Of a stretch of DNA of 56,218 bases, positions 29,347 through 39,322 are shown one piece after another. The notes under the pieces are model-generated. The model worked only from the letters and a program-made list of their open reading frames with translations, was not told the origin of the DNA and ran no database searches. Both the position numbers and the translations under genes were made by a program. This stretch comes from Candidatus Nitrosotalea sp. TS (GTDB lineage Archaea > Thermoproteota > Nitrososphaeria > Nitrososphaerales > Nitrosopumilaceae): NCBI RefSeq assembly GCF_011319465.1, contig NZ_RCMB01000001.1:1-56218 (forward strand), read 5' to 3'. Within the stretch, counting starts at the first letter, position 1; every line of letters begins with the position of its first letter.

Positions 29347-29729
29347 TTGCTAGCTTGACCACCTTTTATCTGCGCCAGCGATGCCACAATTTGGTCAACG
29401 ATATGTTGAGCATCTCCTGAATCTATTATCGCAGCTGCTGCAGAGGTGACATCAATTCCTAGTGCCTTGCCTAATTCTTGTCTGCTTGGCACAAAGCTAT
29501 ACGGCAGATTATGTTCCTCACAGAGTATTGGCAGATGTGCTACTACCTCTGGTGGTTCGACATCCTCAGCTATAACTACGAGTTTGCTAATTCCTCTCTC
29601 AATTGCCTTTGTGACTTCGTTTGTACCTTTCTTTACTTTACCACTCTGATGAGCAACCCTCACTGCTTCGTAGATTGGGCTAACTAGGTCAGCGGGGACT
29701 TGAAACTTTACGTAATAAGCCTTAGTCAT
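29343..29729 (-). CDS. rpl7ae: Ribosomal protein eL8/L7Ae
   Basis: About 128 residues from ATG 29729 (MTKAYYVKF); GTG 29738 is a less likely start. [20 protein letters not shown] and [20 protein letters not shown] are the kink-turn-binding signature. Works in the ribosome and in C/D and H/ACA RNPs and RNase P of archaea. First gene of the L7Ae-S28e-L24e-ndk-infB cluster. Confidence 0.97.
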   Translation of the reverse strand: MTKAYYVKFQVPADLVSPIYEAVRVAHQSGKVKKGTNEVTKAIERGISKLVVIAEDVEPPEVVAHLPILCEEHNLPYSFVPSRQELGKALGIDVTSAAAAIIDSGDAQHIVDQIVASLAQIKGGQASK

Positions 29730-29789
29730 AGGTATCACCCATTGGGATCATTTCCATTCCTTGGGTGCTTTCAATTGGTTTTAAAAGTG

Positions 29790-31137
29790 TTATCTGCCAG
29801 CTATCCGCTTTATTTTTGACATGTATTTATCAAAAATTTCATCCAAATTATCTTCAGTGCCAGACTCGGCGTATATTCTTGCTATTGGTTCAGTCCCGCT
29901 CAGCCTTACCATGACCCAGCTTGATTTGTCAAGAAAAATCTTGATTCCATCGGTAAGATCTTTTTTGTGTAATTCGCTTTTTAGGCCCTGAAGTATTTTT
30001 TTAAAACTGTCCTTTGAACAATCTATCTTACCCTTTGTCGTAAACGATTTGGGCAAGCTGCTCATCTCCTCTGACAAGGCCTTGTCAGTTTTTGACAGCA
30101 GATCAAGCATCAATGCCATTGTCATGGAACCATCTCTGACTTGATTGTGTTTTCCATACATGAATCCTCCATTTTCCTCAAATCCTATCAGTGCTTTTTC
30201 TTGAACCATTTTACGCGATACCTCTAACACTTCCCACTCTTGTCCTTAGCACCTTTGACTTGGTCCTCTCTGCTATTTCCTCAATTGCAGAGGTGGAGTT
30301 GAGTGTTGTCACAACCTTGGATTTTGGATATTTGTTCAAAAGAAATCTTGAGATGAGAAGAGCTGATCTGTCACCTGTGAGAATCTTGCCCTTGTTGTCA
30401 CAGAAGATGCTCCTGTCCCCGTCTCCGTCAAATGCAATGCCAAAGTCTGCCTTTGATTTTACTACAGCTTGCGATAACTTGTTCAAGTTTTGCGGAGTGG
30501 GCTCTGAGCCTCTCCCAGAAAACATGCCATCAATGGTATCATTTATGGTAACAATGTCACATCCAAGCTCTTTGCAGAGAACGGGAGCTGTTACGGCTTG
30601 TGCACCATTTCCCAGGTCTAGCGCTACCTTGAATCTGCTAGATTTTATTTTCTTGAGATTTACCTGTGACTTTATTCCATCAAGATATGTCCTAATGGAT
30701 CTTGTTTCGCGCCCAATCCGGCGTGGCTTGTTTGAAGTGTTCCACTTTTTTTTAAAATAAATATCCTCTACTGTGAGCTCATCTTCTCGTGAGATCTCAA
30801 CACCATCTTTTGCAGTGGGCTTTAATCCGTTATACTCTGGAGGGTTGTGTGATGCGGTAATCATTATTCCTCCGCCATATCCCAGTTTTTTTGTGGCAAA
30901 CTGCAGACATGGTGTTGGCACAAGGCCGCATATCGAAGAGCCAAGCCCTATTGCACTAAGAGATGCGCATACCACTTTTGACATTATTACACTTGATTCT
31001 CTGCCATCATATCCAACAAGGATTGGACCTTTTCCAAAGAAAGTTCCAAGTGATGATACCATATCTGAAACAAAGTCTAGGGTTAGGCCCTCTCCGAAGA
31101 CTCCCCTAATCCCATTAGTGCCAAATAATCTTGCCAT
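29790..31137 (-). CDS. glmM: Phosphoglucosamine/phosphomannomutase, frameshifted
   Basis: Start at ATG 31137 (MARLFGTNGIRGVFGEGL). Active-site serine loop GGGIMITASHNPPEYNG, metal loop GIAFDGDGDRSIF, sugar loop IGFEENGGFMYGKHNQVRDG and phosphate loop VRLSGTEPIARIYAE are all present. The frame breaks at about 30221: GTTAGAGGTA reads as a stop path, while removing one A gives RVGSVEVSRKMV. The whole protein would have about 450 residues. Makes hexosamine or mannose 1-phosphates for glycans. The break is a likely sequence error. Confidence 0.92.
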
Positions 31138-31184
31138 TGATACCATCAACAATAGATAAATTTGTCTTAAAAGTCATGGTGCAT

Positions 31185-31269
31185 GCGGGAGTTGCCAAGC
31201 CTGGTCAAAGGCGCAGGGCTTAGGACCCTGTCTTTTAGGAGTTCGTGGGTTCAAATCCCACCTCCCGCA
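31185..31269 (+). tRNA. tRNA-Leu (anticodon UAG)
   Basis: Acceptor GCGGGAG / CTCCCGC with discriminator A; anticodon stem CAGGG-CCCTG encloses CTTAGGA, anticodon TAG; long variable arm; T arm GTGGG-TTCAAAT-CCCAC. No intron. A T-rich stretch follows directly. Confidence 0.95.
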
Positions 31270-31275
31270 TATTTT

Positions 31276-31461
31276 TTAATGAATTATGCAAAGCTGCATT
31301 TCTTTATGACCGTGAAAATGGGTGCTGCAAAAGTCATTTGAGCACTCATAGCAATGCCAGTCACCAATTGTAGAGCAGACCCTGCAGGTCTTCACTGGAT
31401 TGTTATGATCATAACTGTTTACTCTACCACGGCTTTTGCTAGAATTTTTTGATCTGTCCAT
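31276..31461 (-). CDS. Small zinc-finger protein (B-box/HIT-like)
   Basis: 61 residues. CRVCSTIGDWHCYECSNDFC then STHFHGHKEMQLCIIH: C-x2-C, C-x2-C, C-x2-H, H spacing of a cross-brace zinc finger. N-terminus is Ser/Arg/Asn-rich and basic. Ends 7 nt from the tRNA-Leu gene on the other strand. Binding partner unknown. Confidence 0.7.
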   Translation of the reverse strand: MDRSKNSSKSRGRVNSYDHNNPVKTCRVCSTIGDWHCYECSNDFCSTHFHGHKEMQLCIIH

Positions 31462-31614
31462 TATTTTGCCTCAGAGTATAAAATTGAAAAATCTTCTTCC
31501 ATTCAATCACTCATTACAGAATTGAGATATCTAGTTCTACTAGCATTTGATAATACGCTATATTTCAAAAGGGTATTTAAGCATTAATAAAGCGCGAAAT
31601 ACGTACCAATTAAA

Positions 31615-32472
31615 ATGGAAAAAATAGTTGTAGAGATTACAATAGTTGGAAAGGACCACGAGGGAGTGGTTGCAGGTTTTACTAATTTCATTTTCCAAAA
31701 CGGCGGAAACATTGAGAAGATAAATCAAAATGTAATCAAAAGCCTCTTTGGCATGTACCTAGAAGCGTCATTTACTAAAAAAATTGACACTGTAAAATTC
31801 AATCAGGAGGCAGAAAAACTTGCAAAGAGCCTGAGAATGGAAGTCAACATACACTATGAAGTGTCAAAGAGAAAAAGAGTTGCAGTATTGGTAACAAAGG
31901 AGTCGCATTGTCTTGAAGCAATACTTGATGCTAGGACAAAAAATCAGCTAAAGGGGGAGATTGCCGTAATAATTGGTACAGAAAACACTTTGTCAAAGTT
32001 GGCCAAGAAGGCAAAGATTCCCTTTGTGGTTGTTAACGAAAAAGATCAGACAAGTGCAGAAGAGAAAATAATTTTGATCTCAAAAAAATACAATGTTGAT
32101 TTGATAGTTCTTGCAAGATACATGAGGATACTTTCTCCAAACTTTGTATGGAGATATCCAAATAGGATAATCAATATTCATCCTTCTCTGTTGCCTGCAT
32201 TTCCTGGAGCCTTTGCATATGTTCAGGCATATGAGCGCGGGGCAAAGATTGTTGGCTGCACTGCACATTACGTCACAGAAGACTTGGACCAGGGGCCAAT
32301 AATATTTCAGGACGCTTTTGCAATTGATGAAGACGAGACTTTGGAATCCCTGAAAAGAAAGGGTCAGAAGCTGGAGGCAAGAACACTTCTTGAGGCAGTA
32401 AAGATGCACCTTGACGGCAGACTAGAAGTATACTGGGGAAAGGTGCATGTCAAGCCAAGACGATCCAAATGA
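31615..32472 (+). CDS. purU: Formyltetrahydrofolate deformylase-like protein
   Basis: 285 residues. N-terminal ACT domain (VEITIVGKDHEGVVAGFTNF, residues 1-80) and C-terminal formyl-transferase fold: RYMRILSPNFVWRYPNRIIN, IHPSLLPAFPG, VGCTAHYVTEDLDQGPII with the catalytic N/H/D pattern. ACT plus this domain is the PurU arrangement, which hydrolyses 10-formyl-THF to formate. PurN-like activity in purine synthesis cannot be excluded. Overlaps the next gene by 4 nt. Confidence 0.88.
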   Translation: MEKIVVEITIVGKDHEGVVAGFTNFIFQNGGNIEKINQNVIKSLFGMYLEASFTKKIDTVKFNQEAEKLAKSLRMEVNIHYEVSKRKRVAVLVTKESHCLEAILDARTKNQLKGEIAVIIGTENTLSKLAKKAKIPFVVVNEKDQTSAEEKIILISKKYNVDLIVLARYMRILSPNFVWRYPNRIINIHPSLLPAFPGAFAYVQAYERGAKIVGCTAHYVTEDLDQGPIIFQDAFAIDEDETLESLKRKGQKLEARTLLEAVKMHLDGRLEVYWGKVHVKPRRSK

Positions 32473-33176
32473 TAGCAAGAGATCTCTCAAATTCGCATCT
32501 TGTAAAGCAAATAAGAAAAAAGCCTGTTGCCATAATACCGGTAGGGTCTACTGAACAACATGGGCCACACTTGCCTGTATCAACTGATTCTGATATCATA
32601 TCATTTATAGCAAAAAAAGTGTCAGAAAAGACTGGCTTTCTTCTTTTGCCCACCATCGAATATGGGGTATCATTTGAGCATCATCCTTTCTTTAACTTGA
32701 GTATAACACCAAGTACGCTGCAAAAATATCTCATTGAGATATGTGCATCGCTTTGGAAGAATAAGATTAAGACAATAATAATACTCAACGGGCACCATGG
32801 CAACCAAAAGGCGCTAAATGGCATACCGTCAAAGGTTGCCAAGATTCATGGCATCAGGCAGAAGATCTTGGTCTACTCCTACTGGCATTTTATGAAGCAG
32901 AGATTTGATCATGCTGGATTTGTTGAGACCTCAATTATGCGTGCCATATCAGGACATGTGAAGATGAGCGCGGCACAAAAGGGGTTGGTAGAGGACGGAT
33001 TGTCAAGGGAGGAGCTATATAGACTAGGCAAGGCAGCAAGCAAGTCCTTCATCTCTGTAACAAAAAATGGTGTCTGGGGAGACCCAAGACGAGCTACTGC
33101 AAAAGATGGAAGAAAGATTTTGACCCAAGTGATTGCAGCCATAGCAAAAGAGAGTCAAACTTGCCTTACCGGGTAA
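32469..33176 (+). CDS. arfB: Creatininase-family amidohydrolase, probable ArfB
   Basis: 235 residues. IIPVGSTEQHGPHLPVSTDS metal-binding start, GVSFEHHPFFNLS, LNGHHGNQKALN and a terminal GVWGDPRRATAKDG. In archaea this family includes ArfB, which removes the formyl group of the GTP-derived pyrimidine in riboflavin and F420 synthesis. ATGA overlap with a formyl-folate enzyme is consistent with one-carbon bookkeeping. Other creatininase-type activities remain possible. Confidence 0.8.
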   Translation: MIARDLSNSHLVKQIRKKPVAIIPVGSTEQHGPHLPVSTDSDIISFIAKKVSEKTGFLLLPTIEYGVSFEHHPFFNLSITPSTLQKYLIEICASLWKNKIKTIIILNGHHGNQKALNGIPSKVAKIHGIRQKILVYSYWHFMKQRFDHAGFVETSIMRAISGHVKMSAAQKGLVEDGLSREELYRLGKAASKSFISVTKNGVWGDPRRATAKDGRKILTQVIAAIAKESQTCLTG

Positions 33177-33242
33177 AGCCGAAAATTACACCAATGAAAT
33201 TTTAATATATACCCTCGATAGAGTGGGTAATAAGTGAAATAA

Positions 33243-33473
33243 ATGTCAGTAGATATGGCAGTAAAAGTACTTGATGAAAGCCTCAACAAGGTTGTTCTTA
33301 TCAAGCTCAAAGGGGGCAAAGTGATAAGAGGAAACTTGCATGGTTTTGATCAGCACATGAACCTGCTACTTGATTCTTCAGAAGAGATCCCTTCCGAAGG
33401 CGAGACAAAAAGTCTAGGAACCATAGTAGTTAGAGGAGATAACGTGGTTATCATATCTCCTCCGCCAAAGTGA
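33243..33473 (+). CDS. Sm-like (LSm) protein
   Basis: 76 residues. Sm1 [29 protein letters not shown] and Sm2 [16 protein letters not shown]. Forms RNA-binding rings. TTAATATATA about 33 nt upstream is a good TATA. Paired with rpl37e 7 nt downstream, a common archaeal arrangement. Confidence 0.96.
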   Translation: MSVDMAVKVLDESLNKVVLIKLKGGKVIRGNLHGFDQHMNLLLDSSEEIPSEGETKSLGTIVVRGDNVVIISPPPK

Positions 33474-33480
33474 AAGTACA

Positions 33481-33648
33481 ATGACTAAAGGCACAACCTC
33501 CATGGGAGGATACACAAAGAAACATGTCCACGTAAGATGCAGAAGATGTGGAAAGAATTCTTTTCATGCAAGACATGACAAGTGTGCAAGCTGTGGTTAT
33601 CCAGATGCAAGAATAAGAAAGTACAACTGGATCAAATGGTATACATAA
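33481..33648 (+). CDS. rpl37e: Ribosomal protein eL37
   Basis: 55 residues. [54 protein letters not shown]: the zinc ribbon C-x2-C ... C-x2-C of eL37. Lies directly after the LSm gene and before the coiled-coil gene at 33650. Confidence 0.96.
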   Translation: MTKGTTSMGGYTKKHVHVRCRRCGKNSFHARHDKCASCGYPDARIRKYNWIKWYT

Positions 33649-33649
33649 A

Positions 33650-34366
33650 TTGGAAGAAATAGCTCTCGTTTTTAGTTCTCTGGCGGGCGCTTGTACTGCA
33701 GTTGCTTTAGATAAAATTCCGAAACGAAAGTACAAACAGACCGTTACAATAAATTCTGCAGTAGAAGATCAATTACATTCTTTAAAAATTGAAAAAGACA
33801 TACTAACAAAAACAATTGCAAGGCTTCACCATGAAGAGTCAAGCGTCTCAAGAGTTCAGCGAGACAAGCTTCTCATTAGATACCAGCACCAACTAGGAGC
33901 TACCATTTCCAAGATAGAAAAGCTAGAGACTGCAAGCAAATATCCAGATCTTGGACCAATAGGGGACAGCTTGGTAACCCTGATGGACAACAAGCTGTCA
34001 AAGATGGACCAGAGGCTGCATGAGATCTCCTCCAAGATATCAGTAAATACTGTCCAGCCTACGGTGCAGACAATCGTACAGCCTGCTCAAGTCAAGCAAC
34101 AAGAACAACCAAAACAAATAGTGCAGGAAAGGCCGCGAACTGAAAAGATAGAGCCAAAAATAGAGTACCAGCAAGAAAGAATTGAGATTCAAAAAGAAAT
34201 AATCGAGATACCAAAAGTAATCGAAGTTCCAAAAGAAACCATCCTTCCACCAATTGAGATTCCTGCCCAGGCAAGGCGCAGATCAATTGAGCTGAGCACA
34301 TTGACAGAGATTCCAAGCAGGATGCCAGATTTTCCAGAGATAACAAGACCTCAGAAAACCATATGA
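33650..34366 (+). CDS. Coiled-coil protein with Pro/Glu/Ile-rich tail
   Basis: 238 residues, TTG start right behind the rpl37e stop. A short hydrophobic N-terminus (IALVFSSLAGACTAVAL) may insert in the membrane; residues 35-105 are coiled coil (EDQLHSLKIEKDILTKTIAR); the rest is low-complexity KIEPKIEYQQ / EIPKVIEVPKETILPPIE. The composition continues in the next frame, so the two may be one protein (see 34363). Function unknown. Confidence 0.7.
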   Translation: MEEIALVFSSLAGACTAVALDKIPKRKYKQTVTINSAVEDQLHSLKIEKDILTKTIARLHHEESSVSRVQRDKLLIRYQHQLGATISKIEKLETASKYPDLGPIGDSLVTLMDNKLSKMDQRLHEISSKISVNTVQPTVQTIVQPAQVKQQEQPKQIVQERPRTEKIEPKIEYQQERIEIQKEIIEIPKVIEVPKETILPPIEIPAQARRRSIELSTLTEIPSRMPDFPEITRPQKTI

Positions 34367-34668
34367 GCCTGAAAATTATTGAGCCAGTCAAGGAAACACT
34401 AGAGATTCCACAGTCAATAATTCCAGTAGAGCCCACTCCTCTTGTACCAAAAGAAGAGATTGTAACAATAGATGTGCCAAAGCCTCAAGTTGTAACAGAG
34501 ATACCAAAGCCTGAGGCAGTGATACAGGTTGAAAAGAAGGTCCAGCTTCCAACTCCAATAAAAATACCAGAGGAAGAAAAAATTGAAGACGATGACAAGG
34601 ATTTAGATAAAATAAAAAGCGAAATAATGAAAGCCCTGTCCAAACTGGAACAAGTAGAGGTAGAATAA
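34363..34668 (+). CDS. Pro/Glu/Val-rich protein, possibly the C-terminus of the preceding gene
   Basis: 101 residues, KIIEPVKETLEIPQSIIPVE and IPKPEAVIQVEKKVQLPTPI, ending in an acidic helix DKIKSEIMKALSKLEQVEVE. It overlaps the preceding stop as ATGA. Identical amino-acid style argues for one protein split by an indel, while the neat ATGA overlap argues for coupling. Undecided. Confidence 0.6.
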   Translation: MSLKIIEPVKETLEIPQSIIPVEPTPLVPKEEIVTIDVPKPQVVTEIPKPEAVIQVEKKVQLPTPIKIPEEEKIEDDDKDLDKIKSEIMKALSKLEQVEVE

Positions 34669-35343
34669 TTGACAGTGGATGATGCCATAAAGGCATTGTC
34701 GCCCCAAGCGCTAAAAATGGTAAAGAACAACTATATCATAGGCCTTGGAAGCGGCAGGGCTGCAACTGCAATTGTAAAGTTGTTATCATCATATCTGAAG
34801 AAAAATCATCTCACTGTCAAAGCAATTCCAACATCGCTGCAGATCAAGATGGAGGCAGAAAAGGGAGGAATATCAATAATCGAGCCTGATCAGATAAATC
34901 ACGTGGATTTGGTTTTTGATGGAGCAGACCAAATAGATACCAAGGGTAATATGATAAAGGGCGGAGGAGGCGCACTCCTGCGGGAAAAAATACTAATCAG
35001 CATGGCAAAAAAAGTTGTAATCATAGCTGACGAGTCCAAGTTTGTAAAACAGCTTGACCGCAGTGTGCCAGTAGAGGTGCACCAGTTTGCAAGAAACACG
35101 GCAACAATTCAGATTAAAAAGCATGGAGGCAGGCCACACATACGATTGTTAGAGCGAGGATATCCATATGTGACCGAAAATGGAAACATCATACTTGACT
35201 GTGAGTTTGGCAAAATTTCAAATCCCAAAAAACTGGCTGCAAAAATAATAGCAATCCCTGGCGTCATAGAGGTTGGAATATTTTCAAAACCTGACATGAT
35301 TTACAAGGCAAAAGAGAACGGCAAGTTTGAGATATTACGCTAA
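34669..35343 (+). CDS. rpiA: Ribose-5-phosphate isomerase A
   Basis: 224 residues, TTG start overlapping the preceding stop. YIIGLGSGRAATAIVKLL, DLVFDGADQIDTKGNMIKGG, GGALLREKILISMAK, IIADESKFVKQL, and ECEFGKISNPKKLAAKI-like (DCEFGKISNPKKL): substrate and catalytic residues (D, K, E) in place. Interconverts ribose- and ribulose-5-phosphate. 3' end overlaps the convergent amidohydrolase by 9 nt. Confidence 0.95.
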   Translation: MTVDDAIKALSPQALKMVKNNYIIGLGSGRAATAIVKLLSSYLKKNHLTVKAIPTSLQIKMEAEKGGISIIEPDQINHVDLVFDGADQIDTKGNMIKGGGGALLREKILISMAKKVVIIADESKFVKQLDRSVPVEVHQFARNTATIQIKKHGGRPHIRLLERGYPYVTENGNIILDCEFGKISNPKKLAAKIIAIPGVIEVGIFSKPDMIYKAKENGKFEILR

Positions 35344-36729
35344 GACTGGCCTTTGGACAAACTTTCCGTATCCTGCTTTTCCTATTACTTTGAAATCTTC
35401 TGCGACAACTGTTCCTCGAACTAGAGTTTTCACAGGCCAGCCCTTGAGATTCCATCCGTCATATACCGTATAATCAGAGTAGCCGTTTAGGAGCTCGTGG
35501 CTGACCTTTTTTTCTGCCTTCATGTCAACTAGAACAATATCGGCATCAGAGCCCTTTTGGATTATTCCTTTCTTTGGGTACATTCCAAATATTTTTGCGG
35601 TGTTCAGGCTGGTAAGATTTGACAACTGTTGCAGTGTTATTCTGCCTTTGTTGACACCCTCGCTTAGCAATATTGGCAGCATGGTACCTATCCCTGGAAA
35701 TCCTGCCAAGGCATCCCATACTGTATCCCCCCCAAGCTTGAGGCCTAGTCGGTTTGCCACGTGATCTGTGCCAATTGTATCAATGTTGCCGCCCTGCACC
35801 TCTTGCCAGATTCTTGCAGCATCGTTTGCTGATCTAATAGGCGGCATTACTTTTGCAAGATACCCCTTTTGAGATTCGTGTGATAGTGTGAGATAATGCG
35901 GGCATGTTTCCACAAAAATTGCAGTGCCATTTTTCTTTTCCTTGTATATTGCATCCATTGCGGCCTGTGAGCCAATGTGTACAAAATAGAGTTGCATCCT
36001 GTTTTCTTGCCATGCCAGATGCAGTAGTTATTGATTTGACCTCGGACTCTCCAGGCCTGCTCTCTGACCATGCTCCAAGTCCATTTTTGTTCTTGTCCTT
36101 TGCCTCCCGTATACCGCAAGAACACATCTGGTAATCTTCTGCATGGACAAGCACGGTACATCCAAGCCTTGATGCGTTATGGATGACTTGCTCGACAATT
36201 TTTGAATTTATCTCTACTTTTTCTTCTACAAGCAAGTTCTGTCCTGGATTCATGTCCATGTAGACATGACCTACCTCGTCTCCAAGATTCATGTACAACT
36301 TGAATGACGTGATTCCTTTTTTTGCGCAAAATTCCATCTCGTCAATTTGACTTTCCCGGAGAATTGATGCATGAATTGAATAATCAATATGGTGTGACCG
36401 AGCACTCTCTGCAAGATGCAAGTCGAGGTTTTTTTTGTATGATCCGCCAAGGCGCAGCATCCGCATCATTGGTGGTAACTCCCCCCAACTGCCGCAACTC
36501 GAGACTCTGTCACTGCAGCCTGCTCGATTGGAGAATAGACGCCATAGTGCACGTGTGGATCGATTAGGCCAGGCAGTGCAACCAGTCCCCTTCCATCAAT
36601 TTTTGTGTCACATTGTGGAGTGTCATTTGTTAGGCCGACAATTTTTCCGTCATCTATTACAATATTTTTATCGACTGTACCACTTGGCAGGACAACATGT
36701 GAATTGAGTATTATACTATCAAAAGTCAT
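35335..36729 (-). CDS. Cyclic amidohydrolase (dihydroorotase/hydantoinase-like), frameshifted
   Basis: ATG 36729. LIDPHVHYGVY (metal HxH), GITSFKLYMN with the lysine that is carboxylated in this family, TVLVHAEDY, YFVHIGSQAAMDAI, TIGTDHVAN. Frames change at about 36470 (removing one G and one A gives VGGVTTMMRMLRLGG) and about 35995 (removing one A gives ARNRMQLYFVHI). Restored length about 464 residues, the size of hydantoinase/dihydropyrimidinase or long dihydroorotase. SFKLYM favours the hydantoinase branch; a pyrimidine role is possible. All three indels sit at homopolymers. Confidence 0.85.
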
Positions 36730-36806
36730 CGAGAACTTTGCCAAAATCCCAGTATTATTCTTTGAGTAAAAATGAATAAAAGCAGATGCCATTCTTGATA
36801 ACAAAA

Positions 36807-36879
36807 GGGCCGGTAGTCTAGTGGTAGTGATGCCTCGTTCGCAACGAGGATGTCGGGGGTTCAAATCCCCCTCGGTCCA
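36807..36879 (+). tRNA. tRNA-Ala (anticodon CGC)
   Basis: Acceptor GGGCCGG / TCGGTCC with A as discriminator. Anticodon stem CCTCG-CGAGG holds TTCGCAA, anticodon CGC. The third acceptor pair is G3-U70, the alanine identity element. T arm GGGGG-TTCAAAT-CCCCC. No intron. Confidence 0.95.
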
Positions 36880-36983
36880 CCTTTATACAGGGTTTGAATC
36901 TTACAGGATTCAATCTTACCATATCTCGAACATTTTTGAAATATTTTGCAATTTCATTTTTTGATTCTTAGCACTAGTGGTTT

Positions 36984-37427
36984 TTAATAATTAAGGCTGG
37001 TTGTTGACTGACGGTTTTTTACCATTTCACGAAATTTAGTAACTGCAAATCCTTCAACCTCTGTAAGTAATGCTTGTACTGTAAAAGGTTTATTCACCAC
37101 TAATGCGTTCTCTGAAAGTTGTGGAAGTTTTTGTAATACTTCCTTGCCATAGCCGGTTACGAAGATTATTTTTTGTTTAGGAATTACTCTTTGTATCTCT
37201 TTTGCAGTCTCAATTCCGTCCATTCCTAGCATTTTTTGGTCCAGTATAACTACATCAAAATACGGTTTAATTTTTCCATCAGATTGTTTTGTGTATTGTT
37301 TGTATATGTTTTGACACTCTACGCCATTGTTTGTTATCATCACCTCATGACCTCTTCCCTCGAATATCATACGATACGAATCTGCAAGATCTTTGTAATC
37401 TTCTGCAATCAATATCTTAAGAGACAT
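36984..37427 (-). CDS. Receiver-only response regulator
   Basis: 147 residues. KILIAEDYKDLADSYRMIFE, acceptor in DVVILDQKMLGMDGIE, FVTGYGKEVL, NKPFTVQALL. The C-terminal 20 residues are basic and Ser/Thr-rich. Divergent from the histidine kinase at 37672 across a 244-nt gap without other features. Confidence 0.9.
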   Translation of the reverse strand: MSLKILIAEDYKDLADSYRMIFEGRGHEVMITNNGVECQNIYKQYTKQSDGKIKPYFDVVILDQKMLGMDGIETAKEIQRVIPKQKIIFVTGYGKEVLQKLPQLSENALVVNKPFTVQALLTEVEGFAVTKFREMVKNRQSTTSLNY

Positions 37428-37671
37428 TTTTACCCGTTAATATAGAAAAATTATCAGCGATTAACTACTTGTTTGTTTGTAGTGCACAAAATATGAGAAA
37501 ACCTTTCATCCACTGCCCAAAATGTCTTTTTATTCAACAATACCTATTCTTGTAATATTGAAATTTAAGAAATGTCCTTGCACATAAAGTTCTTCAACTT
37601 ACTTTCAAAGCAGGTTCGTCTGTTTTAATCACACAACTAGATGTTAAATTGTCATCCATAAAGAAAAAACA

Positions 37672-38745
37672 ATGAGTTCACAGACAAAGGAACCACCACA
37701 AAAAATTATGGCAGGAGGAAATCTAATAGAAAAAGAACTTGATGAACTAGGCATAGCTGAGCGTGAACTTCAAGAGAAAGAGAAACACCTCAATCATCTT
37801 ACCTCTGAGTCTATAGTAAAATTAAGAGAGGTATCTAAGATTAACCAAGATCTACAGAATAGGGTGAGATCACTGCAAGATCTAAGCATGTCGGTAAATG
37901 CTAAAAATGATGAGCTAAAAAGAGCCAACCAAGAACTCGAAAGGCAGAAGAATTACAACCATCAAATAAGTTTAGAACTCAAGGTTAAGCTAGAAAAAGT
38001 TCTCGAAAAAGAAAAGGAATTATCACTACAACGTGATTTTCTGACACGCCAATTGGAAGCAACAACAAAGGATCTAGTCAAAGCAGAAAAGTTTGCCGTA
38101 GTGGGTGAACTTGCGGCAAGATTGGCTCATGATTTGAGAAATCCGCTCTCAGTTATCAAAAACACCATGGACATAATGTCTGCCAGACCTAATATGAAAA
38201 TTGAGGAACGGCTACAGTACGCTGCAAGATTTCAGAGAGCGGTTCAACGTATGTCACACCAGATTGATGACGTTTTAGAATTTGTGAAAAAAACTGACTT
38301 GGTATTACAGCCAACGACGCTATTTTCAATTATGGAAAGTGCGATTAGTGGACTAATTATTCCGTCAAATGTAAGAATAAGCAAACCACCACAAGACATA
38401 CAAATCAATTGTGAGTCAAGAAAAATGGAAGCCGTATTTTCCAATCTGATAATGAATTCAATACAAGCTATGGATGAGAAAGGTGAGATAAAGATACGAG
38501 TAAATGACCTTGGTTCCAGTATAAAAATCGAATTTGAAGATGCTGGCCCTGGAATCCCATCCAATATCATTTCCAAAATGTTTGAACCGTTATTTACAAC
38601 AAAACTTACGGGAACAGGACTAGGACTTTCAATATGTAAAAACGTCATAGAACAACATGGTGGCACAATCACAGTAAAGTCACCGCCTACCATTTTTACA
38701 ATAAATCTTCCAAAAAATATGGCACAGAATAGACAGGTTTGTTAA
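37672..38745 (+). CDS. Soluble histidine kinase with long coiled coil
   Basis: 357 residues, no membrane segment. Residues 15-140 form a coiled coil (ELDELGIAERELQEKEKHLN). Then KFAVVGELAARLAHDLRNPL (H-box, NtrB/ZraS-like), NSIQAMDEKGEI, G1 EDAGPGIPSNI, F-box region FEPLFTTKLTGTGLGLSICK, G2. Signals from a cytosolic or partner-bound cue. The receiver gene starts 67 nt downstream, making a cognate pair likely. Confidence 0.93.
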   Translation: MSSQTKEPPQKIMAGGNLIEKELDELGIAERELQEKEKHLNHLTSESIVKLREVSKINQDLQNRVRSLQDLSMSVNAKNDELKRANQELERQKNYNHQISLELKVKLEKVLEKEKELSLQRDFLTRQLEATTKDLVKAEKFAVVGELAARLAHDLRNPLSVIKNTMDIMSARPNMKIEERLQYAARFQRAVQRMSHQIDDVLEFVKKTDLVLQPTTLFSIMESAISGLIIPSNVRISKPPQDIQINCESRKMEAVFSNLIMNSIQAMDEKGEIKIRVNDLGSSIKIEFEDAGPGIPSNIISKMFEPLFTTKLTGTGLGLSICKNVIEQHGGTITVKSPPTIFTINLPKNMAQNRQVC

Positions 38746-38812
38746 TGCGTGACTTTAGGATTAGCTTGTCAGCCCCGTACAAGCTACATTATTTTATAGA
38801 TCTGTACTGTAC

Positions 38813-39226
38813 ATGATCATGGAAATAGACGGCCAATTACAAACAAACAGGGCTCACTCAAGCATAAATGCCATCGTAATAGATGATGATGTAGATGTAC
38901 GAGACCTCTTTATAGAATTGCTCAAAATGAATGAGATTAATATTTTAGGAATTGGCTCCAACGGTAAAGATGCGCTGGAATTGTATAAACTTCATAATCC
39001 AGACATTGTATTTATTGATTACATCATGCCTCAATACGATGGGCTCTATGGTGCAAAGAAGATTAAAGAGTTTGATCCTCATGCAAAAATAGTCTTGGTG
39101 TCTGGGTCATATATTGAGAAAGGAAGATCGGATAATTTAGTTAGTGTCGTTCTTAAGAAACCAATCGAGATTAACGATGTGATCAGCACAATTAACAAGA
39201 TGGTCTGCATAATGAATGTAAAATGA
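38813..39226 (+). CDS. Response regulator receiver paired with the kinase at 37672
   Basis: 137 residues. INAIVIDDDVDVRDLFIELL, acceptor in PDIVFIDYIMPQYDG, KIVLVSGSY, LKKPIEINDV. No output domain. Closely related in sequence to the receiver at 40008 (same IVxDDxxDxRxxFxELL and MPxYDGxYGxxKIKE), indicating local duplication. Confidence 0.92.
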   Translation: MIMEIDGQLQTNRAHSSINAIVIDDDVDVRDLFIELLKMNEINILGIGSNGKDALELYKLHNPDIVFIDYIMPQYDGLYGAKKIKEFDPHAKIVLVSGSYIEKGRSDNLVSVVLKKPIEINDVISTINKMVCIMNVK

Positions 39227-39322
39227 GAATATGTCTCCCTTGTTCGGGGGTTTTGCCAGTTGATCATTGCAGGTCTTACATAATTTGAGATCTAGACACA
39301 GAATCTACAAAAGTGTTAAAAT

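Noticed and set aside
37428-37671. Possible small gene between receiver and kinase
   Set aside because: Only short AT-rich frames without start, motif or homology-like pattern.
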